Positions 9,758-24,237 are shown, counted from the stretch's first letter. The stretch is DNA of 64,000 nucleotides from Enterobacteriaceae bacterium RIT714 (GCA_009668015.1 WJYB01000010.1:1-64000); one strand, 5' to 3'. The notes: a model not told the origin generated them from the letters alone. A program made the numbers and translations.

Positions 9758-10141
9758 ATGATTACAGGTATCCAAATTACTAAAGCTGCAAACGACGATC
9801 TGCTGAACTCTTTCTGGCTGTTGGACAGCGAAAAAGGCGAAGCGCGCTGTGTCGTAGCGAAAGCCGGTTTTGCTGAAGACGAAATCGTTCCGGTCAACAA
9901 ACTGGGCGAAATCGAATACCGCGAAATCCCAATGGACATCCAGCCGGAAGTCCGCGTGGAAGGCGGTCAGCACTTGAACGTTAACGTTCTGCGTCGTGAA
10001 ACCCTGGAAGATGCGGTTAAGAACCCAGAAAAATACCCGCAGCTGACTATCCGTGTTTCTGGCTACGCGGTACGCTTCAACTCTCTGACCCCAGAACAGC
10101 AGCGTGACGTTATCGCGCGTACCTTTACTGAAAGCCTGTAA
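9758..10141 (+). CDS. grcA: Autonomous glycyl radical cofactor
   Basis: GrcA (YfiD) replaces the oxygen-damaged glycyl-radical domain of pyruvate formate-lyase and restores its activity in microaerobic or acid conditions. The 127-residue protein resembles the PFL C-terminus. The radical loop [10 protein letters not shown] places the radical glycine at Gly102. The start follows CTGGAGG. Two FNR sites upstream fit the known oxygen-limited induction. A strong terminator follows. Confidence 0.97.
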   Translation: MITGIQITKAANDDLLNSFWLLDSEKGEARCVVAKAGFAEDEIVPVNKLGEIEYREIPMDIQPEVRVEGGQHLNVNVLRRETLEDAVKNPEKYPQLTIRVSGYAVRFNSLTPEQQRDVIARTFTESL

Positions 10142-10162
10142 GGCTTGAGGTTCTGGGGGAAT

Positions 10163-10195
10163 AAAAAAGCCGGGTGATTAACCCGGCTTTTTTTT
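10163..10195. terminator. Bidirectional terminator between grcA and srmB
   Basis: AAAAAAGCCGGGT and ACCCGGCTTTTTTTT form a hairpin flanked by A- and T-runs, so it can terminate from both sides. The srmB stop codon (10194-10196) lies in its T-run. Confidence 0.93.
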
Positions 10196-11525
10196 ACTCT
10201 TCGTTTTGCGACGTTGGTGGCGTACCGCTTGGCTTACGGCGCTTACCAATGTTTTTGGCATCGCGATGGCGATTCTTCACGCGCGGTTTCTCTTTCGCCT
10301 GCTCTTTTTTCTTCTCTTCGCGTTTCGCGAGCACTTTCTTGGACGGTTTGCCCGTCATCTTCTCGCTCGGTGGGCGCGTGGTCGGACGCAGTTCATCAAT
10401 GACGCGGGCTTTCAGCGGTTCTTCAATGTAGCGACCCACTTTCATCAGCAGCATATAGTCATGAGCTTCGACCAGCGAGATAGCAATCCCTTTACGTCCG
10501 GCACGACCGGTACGGCCAATGCGGTGCAGGTAGGTGTCACCGGTACGCGGCATGTCGAAGTTAATGACATGGCTGACATCAGGGATATCGATACCGCGCG
10601 CTGCGACGTCGGTGGCAACCAGAACATTGACGCGACCTTCAGTCAGACGCTTAATACCTTCGGTACGCTTCACCTGAGCCATCTCACCTTCGAGATAGCA
10701 GTTGTTGATCCCGGCGGAGCGCAGCTTATCTGCCAGCTCATGCACGCGCTCGCGCTTACGCACAAACACGATGGTACGCGTTGCGTCATCCTGCTTCAGC
10801 AGATGCTTCAGTAACTCAACTTTGTGGTCTAAATCATCGGCGCGGTAATACCACTGATGAATCTTTTTGCGCTCGCGCGTGGATGGTGTTGCAGAAACTT
10901 CAGCCGGTTCGTTAAGAAGACGGTCAGCAAAGTCTTTAATCGCATCGCCTTCCAGCGTTGCAGAGAACAGCATCGTCTGTTTGCGCCAGCGCGTTTCGCC
11001 CGCAATGTGTTCGATATCCTGCGCAAAACCCAGTTCCAGCATACGGTCTGCTTCATCAAGGATCAGCGTTTCCACCGCGCGGCAGTCAAAGTTTTCTTCT
11101 TTGATGTACTGCATCAAGCGCCCGGTTGTCGCCACCACAATATCCTGGTTCTCACTGAACACTTCGGCGTGGTTCATATAGGCGACGCCACCGGTGATAG
11201 TGGCGATATCCAGATGGGTATTCGCAGCCAACTCGCGGGCATGTTCTGCAACCTGAACGGCTAATTCACGCGTCGGTGTCAGAATAAGAATACGCGGTGG
11301 GCCAGATTTCTTGCGAGGAAAATCAATAAGATGCTGCAAGACGGGCAGCAGGTACGCCGCCGTTTTACCGGTGCCTGTCGGCGCAGAACCGAGTACATCA
11401 CGGCCTTCTAACGCAGGCGGAATGGCAGCCGCCTGGATGGCAGTCGGGCGTGTGAAGCCTTTATTCTGGAGAGCTTCCAGCAGGCATTCATCGAGTTCAA
11501 GTTCGGAAAAAGTCGTTACAGTCAT
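10194..11525 (-). CDS. srmB: DEAD-box RNA helicase SrmB
   Basis: SrmB assists early 50S ribosome assembly by ATP-dependent RNA remodelling. The 443-residue protein has the RecA-like core motifs in order: Q motif region, APTGTGKT (48-55), PTRELA (84-89), DEAD (157-160), SAT (LFSATLEGD), ATDVAARGID and HRIGRTGRAG. A basic, Lys/Arg-rich C-terminal tail (about residues 385-443) is typical of SrmB and contacts RNA. It is one residue shorter than E. coli SrmB. The gene is convergent with grcA and shares its terminator. Confidence 0.97.
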   Translation of the reverse strand: MTVTTFSELELDECLLEALQNKGFTRPTAIQAAAIPPALEGRDVLGSAPTGTGKTAAYLLPVLQHLIDFPRKKSGPPRILILTPTRELAVQVAEHARELAANTHLDIATITGGVAYMNHAEVFSENQDIVVATTGRLMQYIKEENFDCRAVETLILDEADRMLELGFAQDIEHIAGETRWRKQTMLFSATLEGDAIKDFADRLLNEPAEVSATPSTRERKKIHQWYYRADDLDHKVELLKHLLKQDDATRTIVFVRKRERVHELADKLRSAGINNCYLEGEMAQVKRTEGIKRLTEGRVNVLVATDVAARGIDIPDVSHVINFDMPRTGDTYLHRIGRTGRAGRKGIAISLVEAHDYMLLMKVGRYIEEPLKARVIDELRPTTRPPSEKMTGKPSKKVLAKREEKKKEQAKEKPRVKNRHRDAKNIGKRRKPSGTPPTSQNEE

Positions 11526-11783
11526 GTTCTACCTCTGTGTGGGGCGCTGATTATAGACGTTATGGCTGCAATCTTCATCTGTTTGTATGGATATCCCTCG
11601 CTCTTCCGGCTATGAATGTCCTGGCTGCGCGCATTTATCCAAATCATTTACTGATGTAAACCCATCGAGGGGCGCGCTGTGGCGGTCACTCCGTAAGCGG
11701 AATGATTTAGGCTATTTATCCCTTTTCCACCCCTTCGCTTTCCCCTATGCTACTCCGGTTTCAATAAGAAGAGTTGCTTTGAC

Positions 11784-14149
<2,366 letters not shown>

Positions 14150-14358
14150 GTGTTCAGCCACAATAGCACCAGGATGCGATGAATCGCACGTTTTTTTTAT
14201 CAGGCGTTGCAGAGACTAAACGTAAATGTAGAGCTGAAAAACGTGTAAAAAAGAGAAAATATTTTGCGAAGCAGATCGTTAGCGTCAGATAATGTGATGA
14301 AATAATAGCTGTGTTGCGGTACTCTGCTGTCAGCAAAAAGACCATTTCTTAATAGAAA
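14150..14358. other. nadB-rpoE intergenic region without a clear element
   Basis: This AT-rich stretch separates the divergent nadB and rpoE transcription units. It should contain the nadB promoter and upstream regulatory sites for rpoE, but I could not place any with confidence. Confidence 0.5.
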
Positions 14359-14389
14359 TTGGAGTCCATATCGTTAACAGACTTATAAT
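14359..14389 (+). promoter_or_regulatory. Probable sigma-70 promoter of the rpoE operon
   Basis: A perfect -10 hexamer TATAAT (14384-14389) has TTGGAG (14359-14364) upstream with a 19-bp spacer. A transcript from here would start near 14396 and carry the whole leader, including both small ORFs. Confidence 0.5.
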
Positions 14390-14416
14390 GAGAGAAAATG
14401 AACAGTCTGCAACACG

Positions 14417-14467
14417 ATGAACAAAAACAAAGGCGTAACGGAACTTATTGATGAACAGACCCTCTAA
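14417..14467 (+). CDS. Possible 16-codon upstream ORF in the rpoE leader
   Basis: This short frame starts with ATG, encodes MNKNKGVTELIDEQTL and stops inside the sigma-E promoter -10 element. It overlaps the start of the rseD-like ORF in another frame (+1), so its translation could interfere with or feed that ORF. There is no strong ribosome-binding site, and it may be spurious. Confidence 0.2.
   Translation: MNKNKGVTELIDEQTL
14440..14467 (+). promoter_or_regulatory. Sigma-E (autoregulated) promoter of rpoE
   Basis: GGAACTT (14440-14446), a 16-bp spacer and TCTAA (14463-14467) match the sigma-E consensus GGAACTT-N15/16-TCTRA. E. coli rpoE has a sigma-E promoter at the corresponding place. 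The predicted start (about 14473) lies downstream of the rseD-like ATG. Confidence 0.82.
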
Positions 14468-14555
14468 CCCCCTGCTTGCTCACTTTGCAGTGTTTTTAGA
14501 GTGGCGTTTCGATAACGCGTGGAATTTAGGTTTGGGGAGACATTACCTCGGATGA
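14451..14555 (+). CDS. rseD: rpoE leader peptide (RseD-like), translationally coupled to rpoE
   Basis: This 34-codon frame begins with ATG and ends with the TGA of an ATGA overlap on the rpoE start codon, a classic coupling arrangement. Its C-terminal part (EWRFDNAW..GLGRHYLG) agrees with my memory of the E. coli leader frame, where rseD is described. The frame is blocked upstream by a TAA, so the ATG, or a neighbouring TTG, is the first possible start. The GGGGAG before rpoE lies inside it. Transcripts from the sigma-E promoter would lack this ATG; a GTG at 14490 is the next in-frame candidate. Confidence 0.6.
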   Translation: MNRPSNPLLAHFAVFLEWRFDNAWNLGLGRHYLG

Positions 14556-15127
14556 GCGAGCAGTTAACGGACCAGGTCCTGGTTGAACGGGTCCAGAAGG
14601 GAGAACAGAAAGCCTTCAACTTACTGGTAGTCCGCTACCAGCATAAAGTGGCGAGTCTGGTTTCCCGCTATGTACCGTCAGGAGATGTTCCTGATGTGGT
14701 GCAAGAATCTTTTATCAAAGCCTATCGCGCGCTGGATTCTTTCCGGGGAGATAGTGCTTTTTATACCTGGCTGTATCGAATTGCAGTGAATACAGCAAAG
14801 AATTACCTTGTCGCTCAGGGCCGTCGTCCGCCTTCCAGTGATATCGATGCCATCGAGGCTGAAAATTTCGAAAGCGGCGGCGCGTTAAAAGAAATTTCGA
14901 ACCCTGAGAACTTAATGTTGTCAGAAGAACTGAGACAAATAGTTTTTCGAACGATCGAGTCGCTTCCGGAAGATTTACGCATGGCTATTACCTTGCGGGA
15001 GCTTGATGGTCTTAGCTATGAAGAGATAGCGGCTATCATGGATTGCCCTGTCGGAACGGTTCGTTCGCGAATTTTTCGTGCTCGAGAAGCTATTGATAAT
15101 AAAGTTCAACCGCTTATCAGGCGTTGA
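14552..15127 (+). CDS. rpoE: RNA polymerase sigma-E factor
   Basis: Sigma-E directs transcription of the envelope-stress regulon when outer-membrane proteins misfold. The 191-residue ECF sigma factor has region 2 (about 20-90, with VVQESFIKAYRALDSF and FYTWLYRIAVNTAKN) and region 4 (about 130-185, LDGLSYEEIAAIMDCPVGTVRSRIFRAR helix-turn-helix). It is nearly identical to E. coli RpoE. The frame is open upstream to a GTG at 14519, but the ATG at 14552 gives the conserved start MSEQLTDQ and overlaps the leader-peptide stop. It is the first full gene of rpoE-rseA-rseB-rseC. Confidence 0.98.
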   Translation: MSEQLTDQVLVERVQKGEQKAFNLLVVRYQHKVASLVSRYVPSGDVPDVVQESFIKAYRALDSFRGDSAFYTWLYRIAVNTAKNYLVAQGRRPPSSDIDAIEAENFESGGALKEISNPENLMLSEELRQIVFRTIESLPEDLRMAITLRELDGLSYEEIAAIMDCPVGTVRSRIFRAREAIDNKVQPLIRR

Positions 15128-15158
15128 CGATAGCGGAATACTGGAAAAGGTATTAGGC

Positions 15159-15809
15159 ATGCAGAAAGAAAAACTTTCCGCTTTAATGGATGGTGAAACG
15201 CTGGACAGTGAGCTGCTACACGAGCTCTCTCATTCTCCCGAGATGCAAAAGACCTGGGAGAGTTACCATCTCATCCGTGACTCTATGCGCGGTGATACGG
15301 GCGATGTTCTCCATTTCGATATCTCTGCTCGCGTTATGGCGGCAATTGAGAACGAGCCTGTACATCAGACCACTCCGCTGATTCCTGAAGCCCAGCCTGC
15401 CCCGCATCAGTGGCAGAAAATGCCATTCTGGAAAAAAGTGCGCCCTTGGGCGAGCCAACTTACCCAAATGGGTGTTGCAGCATGCGTATCGCTTGCAGTT
15501 ATTGTTGGTGTCCAGCACTATAACGGTCAATCTGAAGCCAATCAGCAACCTGAAGCGCCAGTGTTTAATACGCTGCCGATGATGGGTAAAGCGAGTCCGG
15601 TTAGCCTTGGCGTGCCAGCTGATGCGTCAGTTAGCCCTGGCCAGCAGCAGCAGGTGCAGGAGCAACGCCGCCGCATTAACGCGATGTTGCAGGACTATGA
15701 GTTGCAGCGTCGTTTGCACTCAGAGCAGCTTCAGTTTGAGCAGGCACAGACCCAGCAGGCTGGTGTGCAAGTGCCAGGAACCCAAACTTTAGGAACACAA
15801 TCGCAGTAA
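15159..15809 (+). CDS. rseA: Anti-sigma-E factor RseA
   Basis: RseA holds sigma-E at the inner membrane until DegS and RseP cleave it. The 216-residue single-pass protein has a cytoplasmic sigma-binding domain (about 1-95, MQKEKLSALMDGE at the start), one membrane segment (about 101-118) and a periplasmic Gln-rich tail that binds RseB. The length equals E. coli RseA. The ATG at 15159 was chosen over an earlier in-frame start that would run back into rpoE. Its TAA overlaps the rseB ATG by one base (TAATG). Confidence 0.97.
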   Translation: MQKEKLSALMDGETLDSELLHELSHSPEMQKTWESYHLIRDSMRGDTGDVLHFDISARVMAAIENEPVHQTTPLIPEAQPAPHQWQKMPFWKKVRPWASQLTQMGVAACVSLAVIVGVQHYNGQSEANQQPEAPVFNTLPMMGKASPVSLGVPADASVSPGQQQQVQEQRRRINAMLQDYELQRRLHSEQLQFEQAQTQQAGVQVPGTQTLGTQSQ

Positions 15810-16762
15810 TGAAGCAACTTTGGTGCGCCATGTCTGTAGTGGCGGGTAGCCTGTTCTTCTCTGCCAACGCCTCGGCTGATTTATCGTCCGGGGCGTTGTT
15901 GCAGCAAATGAACATGGCAAGCCAGTCACTCAATTACGAGTTGGCCTTTATCAGTATCAATAAGCAGGGTGTAGAGTCGTTGCGCTATCGCCATGCTCGT
16001 CTTGATAATCAGCCACTCGCCCAACTTTTGCAGATGGACGGTCCGCGCCGTGAGGTTGTCCAGCGCGGTAATGAAATCAGCTACTTTGAGCCAGGCCTTG
16101 AGCCATTTACGCTCAATGGTGATTACATCGTCGATTCGCTCCCGGCACTTGTCTATACAGACTTCAAGCGCCTGTCACCCTTCTACGATTTTATCTCCGT
16201 CGGTCGTACGCGTATTGCAGACAGACTTTGCGAAGTGATTCGCGTGGTCGCAAGAGACGGTACGCGCTACAGCTACATTGTCTGGATGGATGCTGAAAGT
16301 AAGTTGCCGATGCGGGTCGATCTCCTTGACCGGGACGGTGAAACGCTGGAGCAGTTCAGGGTGATCTCTTTTACCGTGAATGGTCAGGTGGGTAACAGTA
16401 TGCAGAATCTGGCGAAAGCCAGTCTTCCGCCGCTTCTGTCCGTGCCTGCGGGCGATAACACCCAGTTTAACTGGGTGCCATCATGGATACCGCAAGGTTT
16501 CAGCGAGATATCCAGCAGCCGACGTCAGCTTCCCACGATTGATACGCCGGTTGAATCGCGTCTCTATTCCGACGGTTTATTCAGCTTCTCGGTGAATATC
16601 AACCGCGCAACGGCCAACAGTTCCGAACAAATGCTTCGCACCGGGCGTCGAACAGTCAGCACCACCGTGCGCGATAGTGCAGAAATCACTATCGTCGGTG
16701 AACTGCCTCCGCAAACGGCGAAGCGCATTGCCGACAGTATTAAATTCAGGACGGCACAATGA
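15809..16762 (+). CDS. rseB: Sigma-E regulator RseB
   Basis: RseB is a periplasmic protein that binds RseA and shields it from DegS; displaced lipopolysaccharide releases it. The 317-residue precursor has a signal peptide with likely cleavage after ASA (residue 23), then a LolA-like large domain and a small C-terminal domain from about residue 220. It is one residue shorter than in E. coli. It is coupled to rseA by TAATG and to rseC by ATGA. Confidence 0.96.
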   Translation: MKQLWCAMSVVAGSLFFSANASADLSSGALLQQMNMASQSLNYELAFISINKQGVESLRYRHARLDNQPLAQLLQMDGPRREVVQRGNEISYFEPGLEPFTLNGDYIVDSLPALVYTDFKRLSPFYDFISVGRTRIADRLCEVIRVVARDGTRYSYIVWMDAESKLPMRVDLLDRDGETLEQFRVISFTVNGQVGNSMQNLAKASLPPLLSVPAGDNTQFNWVPSWIPQGFSEISSSRRQLPTIDTPVESRLYSDGLFSFSVNINRATANSSEQMLRTGRRTVSTTVRDSAEITIVGELPPQTAKRIADSIKFRTAQ

Positions 16763-17235
16763 TCAAAGAATGGGCCACGGTGATTTCGTGGAAAAATGGC
16801 GTTGCGCTGGTGAGCTGTGACGTAAAAGCCTCATGCAATAGCTGTGCGTCTCGTGCCGGTTGTGGCAGCCGTGTGTTAAATAAGCTGGGGCCGCAAACCT
16901 CGCACACCCTCTCTGTACCGAGTGAGCAGCCGCTTACCGAAGGGCAAAAGGTCGAGCTTGGGATTGCCGAAGGAAGCCTGCTTGGTTCGGCTATGCTGGT
17001 CTATCTCACCCCGCTAGTTGGCTTGTTTGCACTGGCAGGCATCTTCCAGATGCTTTTTGGTACCGATCTCGCCGCTATGTGTGGCGGAGCGTTGGGCGGC
17101 GTGGGCGGTTTTATGCTGGCGCGCGGCTTTTCCGGGAAGCTCGCCGAGAGGGAAGCCTGGCAGCCTGTCATCCTTAGCGTAGGGCTTCCGCCAGACATGC
17201 TTCGTGTAGAAACGCTCACTTCTGAAGCCCGATAA
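16759..17235 (+). CDS. rseC: SoxR-reducing/sigma-E operon membrane protein RseC
   Basis: RseC is an inner-membrane protein. It has been linked to SoxR reduction with the Rsx complex and has a mild positive effect on sigma-E. The 158-residue protein has an N-terminal cytoplasmic region with four cysteines (20, 26, 29, 35), which could bind a metal or cluster, and two adjacent membrane helices at about 73-120. It is the last gene of the rpoE operon and is followed by an intrinsic terminator. Confidence 0.94.
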   Translation: MIKEWATVISWKNGVALVSCDVKASCNSCASRAGCGSRVLNKLGPQTSHTLSVPSEQPLTEGQKVELGIAEGSLLGSAMLVYLTPLVGLFALAGIFQMLFGTDLAAMCGGALGGVGGFMLARGFSGKLAEREAWQPVILSVGLPPDMLRVETLTSEAR

Positions 17236-17258
17236 TTCGTCGGGCTTTATCTTTATTT
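17225..17258 (+). terminator. Terminator after rseC
   Basis: AAGCCCGA and TCGGGCTT pair around a 7-nt loop and are followed by TATCTTTATTT. The stem begins inside the last codons of rseC. Confidence 0.8.
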
Positions 17259-17420
17259 ACATCTCAGAACAGAAATCGTCGTTTTCTGGCGCTATGCTTG
17301 GCTTCAAGAGCATTTCCTGGTGACGAAGATGTAGTGTAGAATGCTGCGTTTTCGCACTGAAAAACGTCAGGCTAAGAACAGCGGCCTCCAGGAATTCGTA
17401 AGGCATAATTATTTAACTAT

Positions 17421-19220
17421 ATGAAGAACATACGTAACTTTTCGATCATTGCTCACATTGACCACGGTAAGTCGACGCTGTCTGACCGTATTATCCAGAT
17501 TTGCGGTGGCCTGTCTGATCGTGAAATGGAAGCCCAGGTTCTGGACTCCATGGACCTGGAACGCGAACGTGGTATTACCATCAAAGCGCAGAGCGTCACA
17601 CTCGATTACAAAGCGGCTGATGGTGAAATCTATCAACTGAACTTTATCGACACCCCAGGCCACGTTGACTTCTCCTATGAAGTTTCTCGTTCGCTGGCAG
17701 CCTGTGAAGGCGCGCTGCTGGTGGTCGATGCCGGGCAGGGCGTAGAAGCCCAGACCCTGGCGAACTGCTACACCGCGATGGAAATGGATCTCGAAGTCGT
17801 GCCGGTGCTCAACAAAATCGACCTGCCGGCAGCTGATCCAGAGCGTGTTGCAGAAGAGATTGAAGATATTGTTGGCATTGATGCGGCTGATGCCGTGCGC
17901 TGCTCAGCGAAAACCGGTGTCGGCGTTCCTGACGTGCTGGAACGTCTGGTCCGTGATATCCCGGCACCGGAAGGTGACGCGGATGCACCGCTGCAGGCGC
18001 TGATCATCGACTCCTGGTTTGATAACTATCTTGGCGTTGTGTCACTGGTCCGTATTAAAAACGGCACGATGCGCAAAGGCGATAAAATCAAGGTCATGAG
18101 TACAGGCCAGGTCTATAACGCTGACCGCCTGGGCATTTTCACGCCTAAGCAGGTCGACTGTACCGAGCTGAAGTGTGGCGAGGTGGGCTGGCTGGTTTGT
18201 GCTATCAAAGACATTCTGGGCGCGCCAGTGGGCGATACCTTAACGCAGGCACGTAACCCGGCGGATAAAGCTCTCCCGGGCTTTAAAAAAGTGAAGCCAC
18301 AGGTTTATGCGGGGCTGTTCCCGGTAAGCTCTGACGATTACGAAAACTTCCGTGATGCACTTGGCAAGCTGAGCCTGAACGATGCGTCTCTGTTCTATGA
18401 ACCAGAAAGCTCAACCGCGCTGGGCTTCGGCTTCCGCTGTGGCTTCCTGGGTCTGCTGCACATGGAGATCATCCAGGAACGACTGGAGCGCGAATACGAT
18501 CTGGATCTGATCACCACGGCACCGACCGTAGTGTATGAAGTTCAGACCACCAACAAAGAAGTGATTTATGTCGATAGCCCATCCAAGCTGCCGCCATTAA
18601 ATAACATCGAAGAGCTGCGTGAGCCGATCGCTGAATGTCACATGCTGCTGCCGCAGGAGTACCTGGGTAACGTCATTACGCTGTGTATCGAAAAGCGTGG
18701 CGTTCAAACCAACATGGTTTACCACGGTAATCAGGTTGCGCTGACCTATGAAATTCCAATGGCAGAAGTGGTTCTTGATTTCTTCGACCGTCTGAAGTCC
18801 ACTTCGCGTGGCTATGCGTCGCTGGATTACAACTTCAAACGCTTCCAGGCCTCTAACATGGTACGTGTCGATGTGCTGATTAACGGCGAGCGTGTTGATG
18901 CGCTGGCGCTGATCACTCACAACGATAACGCGCCTTATCGTGGTCGTGAACTGGTCGAGAAAATGAAAGAGCTGATCCCACGTCAGCAATTCGATATCGC
19001 GATTCAGGCTGCAATTGGCAACCACATTATTGCTCGCTCTACGGTCAAACAGCTGCGTAAAAACGTTCTGGCGAAATGCTATGGCGGTGACGTCAGCCGT
19101 AAGAAGAAACTGCTGCAGAAACAGAAAGACGGTAAGAAACGCATGAAGCAGGTCGGTAACGTCGAGCTGCCGCAGGAAGCGTTCCTCGCCATTCTGCATG
19201 TTGGTAAAGACGGAAAATAA
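17421..19220 (+). CDS. lepA: Elongation factor 4 (LepA GTPase)
   Basis: LepA is a ribosome-bound GTPase that acts on initiation and ribosome assembly and can back-translocate ribosomes in vitro. The 599-residue protein (same as E. coli) has the G1 motif AHIDHGKST (11-19), the switch motif [15 protein letters not shown]-like domains II, III and V, and the LepA-specific C-terminal domain (about 490-599) with its Lys-rich end. It is 16 bp upstream of lepB, forming the classic lepAB operon. The 185 bp before it hold its promoter region, which I could not define. Confidence 0.98.
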   Translation: MKNIRNFSIIAHIDHGKSTLSDRIIQICGGLSDREMEAQVLDSMDLERERGITIKAQSVTLDYKAADGEIYQLNFIDTPGHVDFSYEVSRSLAACEGALLVVDAGQGVEAQTLANCYTAMEMDLEVVPVLNKIDLPAADPERVAEEIEDIVGIDAADAVRCSAKTGVGVPDVLERLVRDIPAPEGDADAPLQALIIDSWFDNYLGVVSLVRIKNGTMRKGDKIKVMSTGQVYNADRLGIFTPKQVDCTELKCGEVGWLVCAIKDILGAPVGDTLTQARNPADKALPGFKKVKPQVYAGLFPVSSDDYENFRDALGKLSLNDASLFYEPESSTALGFGFRCGFLGLLHMEIIQERLEREYDLDLITTAPTVVYEVQTTNKEVIYVDSPSKLPPLNNIEELREPIAECHMLLPQEYLGNVITLCIEKRGVQTNMVYHGNQVALTYEIPMAEVVLDFFDRLKSTSRGYASLDYNFKRFQASNMVRVDVLINGERVDALALITHNDNAPYRGRELVEKMKELIPRQQFDIAIQAAIGNHIIARSTVKQLRKNVLAKCYGGDVSRKKKLLQKQKDGKKRMKQVGNVELPQEAFLAILHVGKDGK

Positions 19221-19236
19221 TTCTTAAGGAGTTGGC

Positions 19237-20211
19237 ATGGCGAACATGTTTGCCCTGATCCTCGTCATTGCGACGCTGGTGACAGGGCTGTTGTGGTGTC
19301 TGGATAAGTTTATTTTCGCCCCAAAGCGTCGTGAGCGTCAGGCCGCTGCTCAGGCAGCGACTGGCGATCAGCTGGATACGAAAACCCTGAAAAAAGTGAG
19401 CCCGAAACCAGGCTGGCTTGAAACAGGCGCATCCGTATTCCCGGTTCTGGCGATTGTACTGGTGGTGCGTTCGTTTATTTATGAACCTTTCCAGATCCCG
19501 TCAGGTTCGATGATGCCAACGCTTTTGATTGGCGACTTTATTCTGGTCGAGAAATTTGCCTACGGCATTAAAGATCCTATCTACCAGAAAACCTTGATCG
19601 AAACGGGGCATCCAAAGCGCGGCGATATCGTGGTCTTTAAATACCCAGATGATCCGCGTCTGGATTACATCAAACGCGCTGTCGGTTTGCCTGGCGATAA
19701 AGTGAGTTACGATCCTGTTGCGAAAGAAGTGACGGTTCAGCCGGGTTGCAGCTCTGGCACGGCGTGTGAAAATGCATTGCCGATCACCTACTCAAACGTC
19801 GAGGCGAGCGATTTCGTTCAGACGTTTGCGCGCCGTAATGGCGGTGAAGCAACCAGTGGTTTCTTCCAGCTGCCAAAGGGTGAAACCAAAGAAAATGGTA
19901 TTCGCCTGGTGGAGCGTAAAGAGACACTGGGTGATGTGACGCACCGCATTCTGACGGTACCGATCGCACAGGACCAGCTGGGCATGTATTACCAGCAGCC
20001 TGGCCAGCAGCTCGCGACCTGGATTGTTCCACCGGGACATTACTTCATGATGGGTGATAACCGGGATAATTCTGCGGACAGCCGTTACTGGGGCTTTGTG
20101 CCGGAGGCTAATCTGGTCGGTAAAGCGACGGCAATCTGGATGAGTTTCGAAAAACAGGAAGGGGAGTGGCCAACGGGGGTTCGTCTGAACCGAATTGGCG
20201 GGATCCATTAA
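19237..20211 (+). CDS. lepB: Signal peptidase I
   Basis: LepB removes signal peptides from proteins exported by Sec and Tat. The 324-residue protein has two N-terminal membrane helices (about 4-22 and 62-77) and a periplasmic catalytic domain with the Ser/Lys dyad: Ser91 in IPSGSMMPTL and Lys146 in YIKRAVG. The C-terminal box GDNRDNSADSRYWG is present. The length equals E. coli LepB. AAGGAG precedes the start. Confidence 0.98.
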   Translation: MANMFALILVIATLVTGLLWCLDKFIFAPKRRERQAAAQAATGDQLDTKTLKKVSPKPGWLETGASVFPVLAIVLVVRSFIYEPFQIPSGSMMPTLLIGDFILVEKFAYGIKDPIYQKTLIETGHPKRGDIVVFKYPDDPRLDYIKRAVGLPGDKVSYDPVAKEVTVQPGCSSGTACENALPITYSNVEASDFVQTFARRNGGEATSGFFQLPKGETKENGIRLVERKETLGDVTHRILTVPIAQDQLGMYYQQPGQQLATWIVPPGHYFMMGDNRDNSADSRYWGFVPEANLVGKATAIWMSFEKQEGEWPTGVRLNRIGGIH

Positions 20212-20225
20212 TCCTGATAATTGAA

Positions 20226-20255
20226 CACGTAACCACCTTAAAAAGTGGTTACGTG
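20226..20255 (+). other. Perfect 11-bp hairpin after lepB
   Basis: CACGTAACCAC and GTGGTTACGTG form a perfect stem around an 8-nt loop. The following sequence (AATTATTTAAT) is AT-rich but lacks a T-run. It may be a weak lepAB terminator or an RNA 3'-end stabiliser. Confidence 0.55.
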
Positions 20256-20311
20256 AATTATTTAATAGATAATATCATCTGGCTAACGACATCCCCTGTC
20301 GTTGTGTATAG

Positions 20312-22014
<1,703 letters not shown>

Positions 22015-22077
22015 CCGTCGCCGTCTTTCACGTTTGCGGCCTTCCTGCAATCTGAAACCCTTAGAGTATAAGTATTG

Positions 22078-22785
22078 ATGGAAGGCTGGCAGCGTGCATT
22101 CGTTCTGCACAGCCGTCCATGGAGCGAAACCAGCCTGATGCTGGACGTCTTCACGGAAGAGTCCGGTCGGGTGCGCCTTGTTGCCAAAGGCGCACGCTCC
22201 AAACGTTCTAATCTGAAAGGCGCATTACAGCCTTTCACTCCGCTTCTGGTTCGTTTTGGCGGACGTGGCGAAGTCAAAACGCTGCGCAGTGCCGAAGCCG
22301 TCTCCCTTGCGCTTCCTCTGTCAGGCATCACGTTGTACAGCGGTCTGTATGTCAATGAACTCATCTCACGCGTTCTTGAACACGAGACCCGCTTCTCTGA
22401 ACTCTTTTTTGATTACCTGCACTGTATTCAGGCGCTTGCTGGCGCAGCTGGCTCTCCTGAACCCGCGTTACGCCGCTTCGAGCTCGCGCTGCTCGGTCAC
22501 CTTGGCTACGGCGTTGATTTTCTCCATTGCGCGGGCAGTGGCGACGCGGTGGATGACGCCATGACCTACCGTTATCGGGAAGAGAAAGGATTTATCGCCA
22601 GCGTTGTCATCGACAACACGACCTTTACCGGACGGCATCTCAGGGCGCTGTATGAGCGTGAATTTCCCGATCAGGATACCTTGCGCGCGGCAAAACGCTT
22701 TACCCGTATTGCCCTCAAGCCGTATCTTGGTGGCAAGCCCTTAAAGAGTCGCGAATTATTCAGGCAGTTTGTGCCAAAGCGTTAA
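22078..22785 (+). CDS. recO: DNA repair protein RecO
   Basis: RecO works with RecR to load RecA at SSB-coated gaps and also anneals single strands. The 235-residue protein has the N-terminal OB fold (about 1-80) and the alpha-helical C-terminal part. It stops at PKR, about seven residues before the E. coli protein (242 aa); the missing tail is not part of the fold. The start is ATG at 22078 (a TTG precedes it directly), 60 bp after era. Confidence 0.95.
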   Translation: MEGWQRAFVLHSRPWSETSLMLDVFTEESGRVRLVAKGARSKRSNLKGALQPFTPLLVRFGGRGEVKTLRSAEAVSLALPLSGITLYSGLYVNELISRVLEHETRFSELFFDYLHCIQALAGAAGSPEPALRRFELALLGHLGYGVDFLHCAGSGDAVDDAMTYRYREEKGFIASVVIDNTTFTGRHLRALYEREFPDQDTLRAAKRFTRIALKPYLGGKPLKSRELFRQFVPKR

Positions 22786-22812
22786 TGAACAATGAGAAAA
22801 CCGAGGATTGTC

Positions 22813-23543
22813 ATGGCTGAATTACTGTTAGGCGTCAACATCGACCACATTGCCACGCTGCGTAACGCACGCGGTACTGCTTATCCTGATCCGGTTCAGG
22901 CGGCATTTATCGCCGAGCAGGCTGGCGCCGACGGCATTACCGTGCATTTGCGTGAAGACCGCCGCCATATCACCGATCGCGATGTCCGTATTCTGCGTCA
23001 GACGCTGGATACGCGTATGAATCTCGAAATGGCGGTGACGGAAGAGATGCTGGCAATCGCCTGTGAAACGCAACCCCATTTCTGCTGTCTGGTGCCAGAA
23101 AAACGCCAGGAAGTGACCACCGAAGGCGGGCTGGATGTGGCTGGGCAGCGCGAAAAAATGCGCGATGCCTGCAAGCGTCTTGCTGATGCGGGTATTCTGG
23201 TTTCTCTGTTTATTGATGCTGATGATGAACAGATTAAAGCGGCCGCGGAAGTTGGCGCACCCTATATTGAAATTCACACCGGCTGCTACGCGGATGCCGA
23301 AGACGAAGCCACCCAGGCAAAAGAACTGGCTCGTATTGCCAAAGCGGCCACCTATGCCGCGAGTCTGGGTCTGAAGGTCAACGCCGGTCACGGTCTTACT
23401 TACCACAACGTAAAAGCCATTGCTGAAATCCCGGAAATGCACGAGCTGAACATCGGCCACGCGATTATTGGCCGCGCGGTGATGAGCGGTCTGAAAGAGG
23501 CCGTTGCGGAAATGAAGCGCCTGATGCTGGAAGCGCGTAAGTA

Positions 23544-23544
<1 letters not shown>
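22813..23544 (+). CDS. pdxJ: Pyridoxine 5'-phosphate synthase
   Basis: PdxJ condenses 1-deoxyxylulose 5-phosphate with 3-amino-2-oxopropyl phosphate to form pyridoxine 5'-phosphate, the ring-closing step of vitamin B6 synthesis. The 243-residue TIM-barrel protein has [15 protein letters not shown] at the N-terminus, HLREDRRHI in the middle and the phosphate-binding [11 protein letters not shown] near the end. The ATG at 22813 with GAGG gives the E. coli length. It is coupled to acpS by a TAATG overlap. Confidence 0.97.
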
Positions 23545-24226
<682 letters not shown>

Positions 24227-24237
24227 TCATTCCCTGT

